This document shows, in pieces, positions 1 to 11,087 of a stretch of 64,000 nucleotides of DNA (positions are counted from its first letter, which is position 1; every line of letters begins with the position of its first letter). The notes under the pieces were generated by a model that worked only from the letters and a program-made list of their open reading frames with translations, was not told where the DNA came from and searched no databases. The DNA lies in contig OY728153.1 of assembly GCA_963277665.1 (NCBI GenBank), forward strand, positions 272,278,250 through 272,342,249, given 5' to 3'. The DNA is from Viscum album. Its lineage: Eukaryota; Streptophyta; Magnoliopsida; Santalales; Viscaceae. The translations under genes and the position numbers were made by a program.

Positions 1-663
1 ACCTCTCCCATGTTTCATAAAATGACTCTCCCTCTTTTTCAAAAAAGTTTTGGATGCTCATTTTAAGTGCAATTGTTTTGTGATGAGGGAAGTATTTTTT
101 GTAGAATTCTCTTTGCAGTTGGTCCCAAGAGTGGATTGATGAAGGTCTCATGTTTTTTAGCCAATTTTTAGCTCAATCCTTAATGAAAAATGAAATAGCC
201 GCATCTTAGCGGATTCTAGTTGATGTGGGGGACACATGGTTTCAACAATGTCGTTGAACTCTTTGACATGAAGGTACGGCATTTCTGACTCCATCCCATG
301 AAAGGTTGGAAGGTGGTTTAGGACATGGGGTTTGAATATGTAGTTGGTTTCTCCTATAGAATTGTGTCTAATGCATGAGGGGGCATTGGTCCAAGCTGGA
401 GTGAGGTAGTCGTTCATGGTTTGATCAACTACATTCCCTAAGTTTGGAGATTCTTGGTTTTGGTTTCCCATTTGATTCCCCCCAGGGTTTACAATTTGAT
501 TTTGTGGATGACCCTCCATTGGACTTGTTTCAAGTTCTGACGTTGGGGTTTCAAGAATATTTGGATCTGATTTAAACAATCCCTTAGGTGCACTTGACTC
601 CCCTATCCTAGGACTTTCCACCCTAACTAGTCTGTTTGAGAAATCGCGGGTGTAGGCGGACAT
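1..663 (-). pseudogene. Retrotransposon gag (Ty3/gypsy, Tat/Ogre-like), frameshifted fragment
   Basis: The longest open stretch is 168 codons starting with ATG at 663. Its N-terminal ~90 residues are polar and low in complexity (runs of N, Q, G, P). They lead into the conserved gag segment with HVLNHLPTFHGMESE and YLHVKEF around residues 112-137, a signature of plant Ty3/gypsy gag proteins. The frame stops at about 157. The conserved continuation (the SIHSWDQL and FYKKYFP motifs, then FYETWER) is readable in another frame between about 1 and 150, so a small indel near 150 has broken the gene. Gag would have formed the virus-like particle that packages the element RNA. The C-terminus lies outside the window. 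The family call is firm; the sub-lineage is less so. Confidence 0.75.
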
Positions 664-765
664 GCGCCAAAAAAACGTGAGAAAGGGACAAGATAAGAGA
701 TCTTGGGTGAGAGTAGAAGAATGGGGGTGAGGAAAGAAGGTTTTTTGGATCTAAGGTACTTACTT

Positions 766-787
766 GGTCCCCGAAAACGGTGCCAAA
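766..787 (-). other. Primer-binding-site-like sequence of the Ogre/Tat-like element
   Basis: On the minus strand this reads TGGCACCGTTTTCGGGGACC, close to the PBS consensus TGGCGCCGTTGCCGGGGA seen in plant Tat/Ogre elements, with a few substitutions. It sits between the putative LTR end (about 791) and the gag leader, where a PBS should be. The assignment rests on motif memory and position only. Confidence 0.5.
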
Positions 788-790
788 ATT

Positions 791-2530
791 TGGTTCACGC
801 CCAAATTTACCCAAGAGTAGAAGGGTAGAACGGTCCTTGTAGTGTAGCTTGGGTTGTCGATTCCACAGAGACCTAAGAAGATACCTAAGATACACAACCT
901 AAGGGATGGATTTTTGGATATGAAGTGGCCAACTTGGATTTGTTTTTAAGTGTTTTGGGAGAAGACTAATAAGCTTAGTTGAGTTCAATTTTAATGAAAT
1001 GGGTTGATCTTAGGGTTACGCTTGGGTGGATTGAGTGCATTTTATTTCTTTAGACAAATTTTTGGTTTTATTAATTCTTGATGAAACTATTCTTCAAAAT
1101 AACACTACCTTCATCATTTTCTGGCTAGATACTAACTAAACTCAATTACTAGTCACCAACACACTTAGAGAACCAGATTCATGATCTCTCCAAGGTATAT
1201 AGTTAATTTAGTAATTGGAATTAGCCTTTTCAAACACAGTGAAGATGAGGAGCGAAAATAATTGAAGAATGGAAGTCTTGAATTATTTAACCAATTAACA
1301 ACAATTAGTGCATTAAATATCAATCAATCCAGCCTTTTCATCTTCCTAAGATCAACCTATTAAAGGGTTAGCCCTCCATTTATGATCGACTATCAATGGT
1401 GGGCGGAAGACGGCTTACAAGAATTGAATTGAAGAGATTAAAACCGCGGAAATAACGAGCACTCCTCTGTGTGTGTGAATGGAATTCACACCTATGTGTG
1501 AACTATATAACCAACACACAGAGTTATCACTATTATTTTGTGATTTTAGAGATTTAAGTATAGAAATTGGAAGAAGAGAAGAGAAGGAATTGGATTAAGA
1601 ACTTAGAAATGCAAAAAGAAACTTACATGGGGAAAATGAAAGCATTACAACGAAAATTGAGCATAATAACATTACATGAAAGAAGGTATCAGTTCCTCCT
1701 CACCACCACTTCCTTAAATAGGAAAATTTGGATCCTTAGGCCGAGCTTCAACAGTCCAAGTCATCCCAATCAATGAGGGTAGGCATAGGTGGTGGAAAGT
1801 AGGTGGAGAGGAGACTTCTCCACCCTTGACCCGAGATGGCATCCAGCTTGCATCCACTTGACAGACCCGCTTCAAAGTCCTTCTATATGGACTATTTGGA
1901 GTGGGCCATAGAAGACACAAATAAATCCCCGGATGTCTTCTAACCGCCTGTAAAATATCAGACCAATTTAAGTTTTGGTTCGGTAGATATGGAAGATTCA
2001 TTGGGCTTAAATTCTGGGCCATAGATTCTGGCCCAGATTCTGATCTTCCATTTTGGCTGCCTTGATAACCATCATGGAGACCGAATTAGCACTTTGTCCT
2101 GAATAATACTTTGTTCCCCTGTATGTCTTCTATCATCACAAGAAATTTGGTCTTCATTGGTACAGTATTGTGGGACCCACATCCTCAACAATGGGTTGAT
2201 GTCCAATCTGCCTTTACCAGAATTGTCTCCTTTCATCACCAAATATCTTCATCATCCTTTATGAATCTTTCCTTGCTCCCTAAATGAGAAACATTTAAAT
2301 TTAAAGTGAAGATACATTTACAAAAATATAATATTAAAACATGAATAATTACATTCAATAAAATCATATGAGTCATTGGGCCTAAATTGGTGTACATTAG
2401 GCATGAAGTGCACAATTGATGAGAGTGGATGTTTAAAATTAAAATGTACTAACTCAGGCCCATATGATCAAAAATGAAATTTTAATCCCAATAAAATGTA
2501 ATTATAAAATGTGTTTTTATTGTCTAATCA
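791..2530 (-). repeat. Putative 5' LTR of the Ogre/Tat-like element
   Basis: The stretch begins TGG next to the PBS-like site and ends tgtctaatca, giving TG...CA ends in either orientation and a length of about 1.74 kb. The part next to the PBS (about 791-1020) is typical of leader-proximal LTR sequence. No second copy exists in the window, so the outer boundary is an inference from the terminal dinucleotides and the change in composition near 2530. Short open frames inside (for example 1714-2022 on the minus strand) resemble no known protein and are treated as chance. Confidence 0.4.
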
Positions 2531-2812
2531 CCTTACCCTTTCCTATCCTAAGTGGGTAATGTGAGAAACAAATTCACTTTACTAAAAATTTATCCATACA
2601 GTTTTTTTTACCTTATGTATATTCATTTGAGGATGATTTTTGATCTATTGGTTTCTACTAAATACTTATTAGTATCGTTTTCATCATGATTTTATTTTAT
2701 GGTTTTCTATTTTATGTTATCTTACGATTAATTCTTAAGATACTGAGAAATAAACATATATGAGTGTAAAATACTATAATTTATTTCTATAATTCTCATT
2801 TGGAATATATAT

Positions 2813-2849
2813 TTATATATATATATATATATGGGTGTGTGTGTGTTTG
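2813..2849. repeat. Compound microsatellite (TA)n(GT)n
   Basis: A run of alternating TA followed by GGGTGTGTGTGTG is directly visible. Confidence 0.9.
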
Positions 2850-2956
2850 TCTGCCATATTTTGGAATATGGTATAGTATAAAACACATGATTCATAGAAT
2901 AGAAACTAAAATTAAATTATTTCAACAATTAAAAGAATTATATACAGAGAATATAA

Positions 2957-2993
2957 ATATATATGTGTGTGTGATTGTGTGTGGGTGTGTGTG
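2957..2993. repeat. Compound microsatellite (TA)n(GT)n, second copy
   Basis: Alternating TA passes into GTGTGTGTGATTGTGTGTG with interruptions, 110 bases downstream of the first compound repeat and of the same architecture. Confidence 0.85.
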
Positions 2994-3362
2994 CTATTAA
3001 ATTAAAAAAATTATAATTGGATCTAAAAATATACTACATAATTAATATTTGATAATCCTTTGGGTCTTGTTCGTCTAGAAATATGACTCCCATTAATGGT
3101 AGTATAAATAAAAATTCCCCCCTAAATAAAATGATTGGTTATTAGTAAAATATGTTTATATCCTTGAGATAATTCAATTTGAATCATTAATTATGAAAAT
3201 AAGAGTAATTTAAAGGAATTATAAACCCAATATGACTATTGAATATTGATATGAATTTAGTTATTGTAATATGATTTTTTCAATAGTAACATTGCTAATA
3301 AATTAGTAAACTGACTTGTAAATAATATTTAAAATTAATAAATATAATAAATATAGGTAGTA

Positions 3363-3365
3363 TAT
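3363..3365. other. Target-site duplication TAT, left of the CACTA element
   Basis: TAT immediately precedes CACTA at 3366 and matches TAT at 17547-17549. Three bases in AT-rich DNA can match by chance, but the position next to both termini supports it. Confidence 0.7.
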
Positions 3366-3475
3366 CACTACAACAAAAACTATGTTTAGCGGCGGTTTTG
3401 TGGCGGCGGTTCACAAAACCGCTGCTAAACGTTTTCACGGAAAGGTTTCACGACTGTTTTTAATAAACCGCCGCG
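3366..3475. repeat. CACTA left terminus and subterminal repeats
   Basis: After the terminal inverted repeat come several GC-rich half-sites such as TTTAGCGGCGGTTTTGTGG, GGCGGTTCACAAAACCGC and AAACCGCCGCGAAACC, in both orientations. In CACTA elements such subterminal repeats are the binding sites of the TNPA-type protein. The matching family lies at the right end (17117-17535). Confidence 0.85.
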
Positions 3476-3571
3476 AAACCTGAAATTCATTTTCACAATC
3501 CCGACCCTTCTTCCCCCACCCTGATCGTTCCCCAAACCCTCACTCCCTCCCTTCTTCCTCTAACCCCCCGT

Positions 3572-3707
3572 CGACCCGCAATCCTCGACCCTCGACCTCC
3601 GGCGACCCACGAACTCCGGCGACCCGCGACCTCCGGCGACCCACGACCTCCAGCGACCCCACGACCTCCATCTCCGGTGACCCCGCGACCTCCATCTCCA
3701 GCGACCT
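3572..3707. repeat. GC-rich minisatellite in the CACTA 5' region
   Basis: About eight imperfect units of roughly 15-20 bases built on CGACCTCCGGCGACCC are visible in tandem. It lies just inside the subterminal repeats in otherwise AT-rich surroundings. Its function is unknown; it may be part of the transcribed 5' leader. Confidence 0.8.
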
Positions 3708-6700
3708 AATTACTAGGTGATTAATAGTTATGTTGTTTGTTCAATCCCTACTAATTGGAAAACTTATTGTCCCCCTCATTGGGGTTTATCTATACTAATC
3801 CACCCACACTAGTTTCAAGACCAGTGTTTATGGTGTAAATTAACCCAACATGAACACATATATGCAATATATTATTATTAATACTTGATAAATCAGTAGA
3901 TTAGTATGCCATCAAATCCCTATTTCTGACACTAGTTCATGCAATGAAAATAGTGGTCGTGGTGTGAAACTCACCAGAATTTGGGTAGTTATTCATTCAT
4001 AATTCTGAACTATGAAATAATTGGTGGAGATATCTCTGTAATGTCCTAAATGATTAGACTGCATTGTGTAATTGAGAATTTCTTACCATGTATCCATATT
4101 AACATCTAAATCTTCCTTCATTGAAGGATCCTAGAAATAGGAATCCAATCACCCCTACTCAAGATGCTGGGTAAGAAGGAATAGCAATGTGGAAATACGA
4201 CATGACTCCGCTACATCAACAAATTCATCCCTAACAATCTCTATCATGTTTCCACCCCCATATCACCATCTATAATAATCTAGATAAGGTTTATAGACAC
4301 CCATGTTTGTTGATAAGATAAATAGGGTTCATTCCTATGATGTACAAGTCACACAAGGATTTTAAGGCTTTAGTGAATCTTAATCCCTGTCTCCCTAAGG
4401 GCTGCACTGGGAGTTTCGACTCCCAGTCCAATGTTCAACTACTTCTGGAGTCTTTCAATGGAGTGATATTATGACTCACATCCCTATGTTGATCATGTAA
4501 GGGATATCCGATTCATCCCAGCTATAACAACCACTCGGGAGCCTCTAGGGAGGGATCCCACCAGTCTTTGTAAGCACTACCCCACCCACCACTTATACTG
4601 AATAACAAGTGGTATACACCAATTTCATGTTGTCCCTGGTCTAGATAATTGGACAATAGCATCAAATCCCATGTTTAAAGATATTTATATCATGGTTAAT
4701 GATCTTATACAGCTCCAGCGGCCCGTTCCACCGCCAACATATACTACCAGTTCCCTACTACTATATAGTAGGGGATCTACAACACCTGAAATGGATCGAG
4801 AACCCAGCCACCACACCAGTAGTCTTGGATGAATCATTCAGTCGTCAGCACAATTATTAGCCATAATGGGAAAACTAATGATTATGATATATATTATGGA
4901 TGTCCTCCCCTTAACATCATCGGAAAGAGTGGAGGTCCTCCCCTCTATTTCACTAATCATAGATGTCGTCCTCATGTCACATTAATCAATCCAAGTGGAG
5001 GTACACCCCATATAGTTGATATTCATAATTTATGTCATCCACATGATTATAATTCTAGATATAGAGTTACTCCTAGTGTCTCAAATGATTATCAAAGAGC
5101 TCCTCCTCGCGTCATTCCCAGCTCAAGCAGATGTCCTCCCCAAAACAATATTGACTAGAGTGAAGGTCCTCCTTGCTCCACCCCCCATCAGCATGGTGGT
5201 CCTCTCCATGTTTTCACTAGCTTTAGGGGATGTCTCCCCACTCCATGTACAATTATAAAGGAGTACATCCACACTTTATTGACATACATTCATGTCCTCC
5301 TCATGTCCAGCTCGACTAGTATTAATTCCCTCCTCATTCTATAACTTTCAATAGACATGGAGTTCATCCAAATTTTCTCGCAAACTCCAACAAAGGTCTT
5401 CTGGACTCCAACACTCCCAAACCATGAAGGTCCTCCCAATGAATTTATGATAATACACAATGATCTTCCTCATTTTCCTCTAGATAGACACATGGGTGGT
5501 CCTCACACCCTGGATCACCAAAGAGGAGGCCATCCCCACTCCCATGACAACTGATACGAAGGCCCTCTATTTTAATGGCTAGCTCCCTAGGGTGTACTCC
5601 CCACTCTAGTTCGAACCTAAAAAAGGGTCCTCCCCATGATAAAGATTTATCCTATTCCAGTGAACCACCCTGGAGAATATGCAAGAATCATTTCCACTAA
5701 AGGAATAATTATGAGAATCGTTAAATTATTGTAAATCATGTCTACTTATCTGATTCTGTGGATAAGTGGGTCCCAATGATGGTGGCCTCACCTCGACCCT
5801 CTACATTAGAGTTTGGGGAATGAACCAAGTCTATGAGTTTATTCATTTCATAAGATGAGATGTACCAGATCCTTAAATCCCTTCATACATATAACAAAGG
5901 AGAAGAGGATTTGGATCCCTTCCAGAATATCACATTGCAATCTTTTATTTAGTTTATAGACTCATTATACTCCTCAACATGATATCAGAGAGAGTTGTTT
6001 TGGGTATGATTGGTGGATATCACTCACAAGATTCTCAACTGACAACCTCTTCCCTTTCACATGAATATGTGGAATATACTCTGTACTATAAGAAAATGGT
6101 GAAGTAGTATGTACCATCTTTGAGAAACAATCTAGTAGGTTGTGGACTATCATCTCATGAAACATTATCCCCACTAGATAGTCTACTACCACAATGGTAT
6201 ACATAACCATTTTTTCAAGTTCCTGAGCCACCCAAAGTATATGAATGTGGAAATGAAGAGTCAAACTGCACTTCTGAGTGGGGAATATTATATGAAACTA
6301 TAACCACTGATCAGTTTTCTGATATATTAAGGATGATCACTACTTCCAACATCATCATTCTGGGGTCACTCAATCATGATAGGTTTTTTTTCAAACCATT
6401 TGGGAGACACATTTCTGCCTCTTGAATATTATTTTGAATTATATAATATCCAAGAGCATTGGGATGATGTTTTCCATTAACGTTACATGGTTATTTAGCA
6501 GGGCTTCTCGTGTCATATCCACCCACATCAACAAGATACCACAAGTACAATCTACAATGATGTCTTCAGATCATTTTTCTAATCCATATAATTATTAAGG
6601 AAGTTTCCCCCCCAGTACAGATTTGCATCGTAGGGAATTATGTTTATCTCCACTTCAATCCCACCCTATGATAGCCAAATCTTCCCAATGACGTCAATAA

Positions 6701-7650
6701 TGTGCCTTTGTGCATAGTCACCTTGAATATAGATGATATTATTACAGTTAGGGAGTGATAAACTAAATTAAATTCTGAGTAAGAGGACCCACCCTTTGCG
6801 GTAGCACAACATCTACTAGACACCCCAAGTGTGGACACCCACCATTAAAGGAAGATGCATGGCCTTTCAGATTCCTCTAAGTAATTACCCTTACACCAAG
6901 ACCCCAACCAGGGTAAAGGATCGACCAGTACTGCTAATCTCTATGACCCGTCTAGTTCAATGTAGAATATAGTTGATCCTAGTATGACTTCTATGTTTCA
7001 GCATCTTTGCGAATAGAGGATTCCCATTAATGAGCTCCATGCTAATTAGTTTCTACAATATGGAGATATATGATATAATCTTTTCCTATATCGACTAGAA
7101 AATTAGGGGAATCCAAAATTCATTAAGAAAATAATTCCATTTAATCTGGAAAATCAATTTCCTATCAATTTGGTAAATTTAGGAGCCTATGACAAGTGAT
7201 CACACTATTTATTTCTTAATCCAACAAAATTGAATGAGAATATTCCTCGAGACCTGGCTCTAGTAATTCCCCCGATATTATCTTATGGAATTCTCCCAGT
7301 TGTTATACCTATCACTTCATGGGTGGTGTAGCCTACCTACCATGTTAATGATATTAGAAATTCATTAGTTGACATTGATCCTAGCCCAGAATGGAATCCT
7401 TTCCTTGAGGACACAATGTACAACCTCATTGTATCCTTTGAGGACCTGGAGAAGTGATAGGTGGAAATACCACTTGATGGAATGTCATAACATGCATCGG
7501 TTTATGATATGTCAGCACCAATAGAATTTTAGAATCCAACAATTCCCCCCTTCAATGGGATGTGTAATCTTCTACAACACCTGGCCCATTTTATTTCAAT
7601 GTGTGGCCCTATGTTGTGAACTCTATCATAGTAGGAAGACACAAAGCACT
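3708..7650. other. CACTA 5' cargo region without a recognisable gene
   Basis: This stretch lies between the minisatellite and the first gag-like signal. It is less AT-rich than the flanking DNA. Between about 4890 and 5660 a motif close to GAAGGTCCTCCCC recurs every few tens of bases (see the separate repeat entry). The remainder (5660-7650) contains only short frames broken by stops on both strands, including a 96-codon minus-strand frame at 5974-6264 with no recognisable domain. It could be captured host sequence or the 5' end of an old retroelement insertion. I do not recognise a protein. Confidence 0.4.
4890..5660 (+). repeat. Degenerate array of GGTCCTCC-type repeats
   Basis: Variants of GGTCCTCC, TGTCCTCC or GTACTCCCC occur about a dozen times, for example near 4910, 4935, 4965, 5120, 5165, 5200, 5295, 5430, 5490, 5563 and 5625. 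Spacing is uneven, roughly 25-130 bases. In the plus-strand frame 4829-5158 they encode recurring GGPP/GCPP/RCPP turns. It looks like an eroded tandem array that once encoded a Gly-Pro-Pro-containing repeat peptide. That last point is inference. Confidence 0.5.
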
Positions 7651-8330
7651 ATGTTTTGTGCTGACATTAGAAGGGCCAGATTTTTTCTGGTACATCTAGT
7701 TATCCATTGGGTCTCTAGCTTGTTGGGAAGACCATCATAATCAATTTATTTTTCAGTTTAGCACCACCATGGGAAATTCCAGAACAACTGACTACTTTAT
7801 TTGAAAACAACTACCAGATGAGTGAGTCATATACATTGTCGCTAGGTGGAAGGGCCTCATGAATTCACTTGAAAAGTCATTAACTCACAAATATCTACTG
7901 ATGATGTGCATAGTGAATTTTAAGGCTAAACTGGTTCCCTCCCCCATCACTCCAAACATTATAGGTGGATTCAAAAAATTCTCTAATAGGACTCATCGCA
8001 AGGAGAAATCCATCCAACATGCTAAGAAGGTGTTAATTTTTTCACTCAGGTATCCTATGAAAAGAGACTCTATGTTCTAGATTGATATTGATTCACAGGT
8101 TGAGTCCCCTAGTCTACTAATATTTTTACCAGTAGATCAGCCTTTATAGCCTCAATAAGGAATCAACATCTTACTCAGCCTCAGGCTATACATCAACCAC
8201 TATAGAACGAGTCAGCACCACCCACTCAAGAACTACTACCTAGTCTAGTTAATCAGGCATTATCCCCATATCAGCCTCCATACCCTCATCAGGTTTAGAC
8301 TCCTATAGATCCCTTTAAATATAAGAGAAA
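7650..8330 (+). pseudogene. Possible degenerate retrotransposon gag fragment inside the CACTA element
   Basis: Across two frames between about 7680 and 8080 there is a weak likeness to the plant Ty3/gypsy gag core: a hydrophobic stretch near 7690-7740, a Q/F-rich start of the next helix near 7741-7770, a segment readable as a variant of the arginine-tryptophan hinge near 7840, then a 73-codon open frame (7859-8080) ending in a basic patch GGFKKFSNRTHRKEKS. The next ~200 bases (8130-8330) are rich in Gln/Pro codons, as in the linker before gag zinc knuckles. Stops and frameshifts are frequent and no zinc knuckle is visible. It may instead be unrelated captured sequence. Confidence 0.3.
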
Positions 8331-9289
8331 TTGGACCTACACATTTTATGAGTATTAGTCAAATTCATATTGTATCTGGCATAGAATCATTGGGTGTCAG
8401 TTGATCCAATGGATATTAGGGTAGTGAATTTATGGTAATATTTGAGTCATGAATTTGATATCATGATCTTATTAAAACACAATAGATATTATAGGGATTT
8501 CTTTATAAATTTATCTCTATTTAAATAACTAATAAAATAGATTTACCAAAATGGGTAAGGTTAAAAAAGAATACATAATTTTATTCTTACATTTATGATC
8601 ACAATCAGTGGTTGAACACTAACACATATTTATGTTAACGTACCCATTTCATTTTCATTTATCAAAAATCATGGAAAAACATTTCTCTCAAAAAACCCTT
8701 CATAAACAAATGAAAATAGTCATTCCAATTTGATATATCAACATATAAATTAAGAGAAATTAGGCTAATTATCATAGGATAGAGATGGAACAACATACCT
8801 CAAAGCTCTAGTCACACATTCCTGTAATGGGATCCACCAACAATGAAAACCCAATGATGAAAACAAAGGCCCTAGAATATAATAAAAACATTAGTATTAA
8901 TATAAATTAGAAAAGTTGGGGTTGGTGGAAATGGAAAACACCAAATTCCTCAAGAAAATACATCTGCCACACCACAACTAACCAAGGAATGGCCTCCATA
9001 ATGAGATCTCCCAAAGGATCTAGAAGAATACACAAAGATTCAAAAACTTAGGCCACCAGATCTGATAATGCTACCCTAGGGTTCCACCATTATCAAGAGA
9101 AACGAAGAATCAAAAATATTTCTTACCCAGAGAGATGTGCCACATCTATAATAAAATATCCAATTTTGAATGGATCAATCTAGATGGATCATAGTCTCAC
9201 AAAAAAACCCGAGAAGATCTCTAGGTAGGGATCCAAGGGACTGGAGAAAAGAACTGAAACCAAAATAGCCACTCACATATTTTAAATGT
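8331..9289. other. AT-rich stretch upstream of the CACTA transposase
   Basis: No gene is recognised. It probably contains the tnp2 promoter and leader, but I cannot single out a TATA box in such AT-rich sequence. A tandem repeat begins at 9290. Confidence 0.5.
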
Positions 9290-9462
9290 GATCAATGAAT
9301 CATCTTTTTTATATTATGCATACTTTATGATCAATTGGTTATCTTTATTATATTATGCATACTTTATGATCAATGGGTCATCTTAATTATATTATGATCA
9401 ATGAATCATCTTTATTATATTATGCATACTTTATGATCAATGGGTCATCTTTATTATATTAT
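9290..9462 (+). repeat. 39/28-bp tandem repeat just upstream of tnp2
   Basis: Five units begin with GATCAATGRRTCATCTT or a close variant and continue through TATATTATGCATACTTTAT. Units at 9290, 9329 and 9396 are 39 bases long. Units at 9368 and 9435 lack the last 11 bases and are 28 long. The repeat ends about 50 bases before the transposase start codon, so it lies in the leader or promoter. Confidence 0.9.
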
Positions 9463-10476
9463 GATTCTGCAATCTTACACTATCGTATATTTTGTGTAGG
9501 CACATTGTGATATACATGGATAAAAGCTGGATCACATTACCGAGGAACACATCTCAGTATGTTAAGGTTTTGAATGAGTTTATAGATTTTTCTATTTCTA
9601 ATCGATTCGTTGAAGGTAGAATAAGATGTCCATGTCCTAAATGTAAATTTGATCATGGTTGAAGTGAGATGAAGTTTATGAACATTTAATACTGAATAAA
9701 TTCCATGGTAAATATTTGTGTTGGAATTGGCATGGAGAATCGAACAATACAGAAAGATTGAGCACTGATGTTAATCCACAGAATGAGGTCCCAAGTTCGT
9801 CGATAATGGAAAATGAAATGAAAAACCTCATAAATGATGCATTCGGCACTACAAGACACCACTATCAGCATCAAAACATATCAGAACAACCAGAAGAGGG
9901 TGCTACAAATTGCAAAGTGACAAGTGATGTTTTTGAGACTGTAACACTAGTAGATCAAGATTGGAACATATCATTGGATCCTCCTCTTGATTCTGTAGAG
10001 CCAAATGTAACGGAAAACTTCACTGAGAAAATTGCGTTTCATGATTTAGTTGACGATGGAAATCAAGATTTGTATAGTTGGTGTTTGAAATATTCAAAGC
10101 TTTCATTTCTGCTGAAGTTGTACCATATCAAATTTCTATGTGGAATTACAAATAAGGCAATGTCCATGATATTGGAATTGATTCGTGATGAATTTCCTAA
10201 AGCAAAAATCCCATAATCTTTTTATGATATGAAAAAGTTGTTAACAAGCTTGGTCTGAATTATATAAAAATACATGTGTGTCCCAATGATTGTATGCTTT
10301 ATTGGGGAGAGGATTCAAGTAGACACAATTGCAATAAATGTTCTTCTTCTAGATGTTAGTAAAAGGGTGATGTTGGAAGTCTAACTGAACATAATTTAAT
10401 GAAGAAGAAGAAAATGAACACACCTGCAAAGGTTTTGCGTTACTTTCCTTTGAAGTCGTGATTGCAATGATTATTC

Positions 10477-11087
10477 ATGTCATCAAAAACCGCCGAACAC
10501 ATGAACTGGAATTCTGTAGATAATAACAATGATGGGTTAATGAGACATCCACGAGATTCCCAATCATGGAAGACATTTGATTCATTACATCCAGATCTCT
10601 CAGCTGATCCTAGGAATGTTCGATTGGGATTGGCTGCCGATGGATTCAACCCATTTGGGACTTTGAGTACAAGTTATAGAATTTGGCCACTTGTTTTGAT
10701 CCCTTATAATTTTCCTCCATGGATGTGTATGAAACAATCATATTTTATCATATCAATGATTATTCCTGAAAAAAAATGCCTGGAAATGATATTGATGTAT
10801 ACTTGCAGCCTTTGATTGAAGAATTGCAGGAGTTATGGAGTAACGGTGTTGAGACATTTGATGTTTCTTCTAAAACAATGTTCAAAATGCATTATGCTTT
10901 AGTGTGGACCATTAGTGACTTCGCTGGGCTTGGGAATTTATCTGGTTGGAACACTTATACGGGTTTGGCTTGTCCCATTTGTAACTTTGATTTTGAGCCC
11001 AAACGGCTACCTCACAGTAAAAAATGGTGCTTCTTATTCCATCGAAGATTTCTCGATGCATCTCATAGATTTCGGCTGAACAAATAA
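10477..11087 (+). pseudogene. tnp2: TNP2 catalytic-region block (Transposase_21 core)
   Basis: This is the best-preserved part of the TNP2 gene. It consists of a 112-codon frame (10477-10815) and a 103-codon frame (10776-11087) that overlap by 40 bases in different registers. The switch falls in the run GAAAAAAAATG near 10770, so one slippage-type indel separates them. The first frame carries the DPRNVRLGLA and NPFG motifs. The second carries the VSSKTMFKMHYAL, SGWNTYTGLACPIC and cysteine-pair segments usual for TNP2. The second frame ends at a stop at 11087, but homology continues immediately into 11127-11561. Confidence 0.9.

Larger units (their letters stand above)
1..2530 (-). mobile_element. 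Ogre/Tat-like Ty3/gypsy retrotransposon, 5' part, truncated by window edge
   Basis: Reading on the minus strand, a putative LTR (about 2530 down to 791) is followed by a primer-binding-site-like stretch (about 768-785), an untranslated leader and then a gag reading frame that runs off the left edge. The order LTR, PBS, leader, gag fixes the orientation. The gag type and the PBS resembling the plant motif TGGCGCCGTTGCCGGGG point to the Tat/Ogre branch. This is lineage knowledge applied by eye, not an alignment. The outer LTR end is set at the terminal tgtctaatca (minus TGATTAGACA) near 2530 and is tentative. The 3' half of the element lies outside the window. Confidence 0.6.
2531..3362. other. 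AT-rich intergenic stretch between the Ogre/Tat-like LTR and the CACTA element
   Basis: No gene is recognised. It contains two compound microsatellites (2813-2849 and 2957-2993) and otherwise simple AT-rich DNA. The short open frame spanning the microsatellites (2800-3000) is a by-product of the TA/GT repeats. Confidence 0.6.

Noticed and set aside
1714..2022. 102-codon minus-strand frame inside the putative Ogre/Tat-like LTR
   Set aside because: No recognisable domain, and it lies inside non-coding LTR sequence.
2800..3000. 66-codon frame spanning two microsatellites
   Set aside because: It is produced by TA and GT repeats, giving IYIY and VCVC strings.
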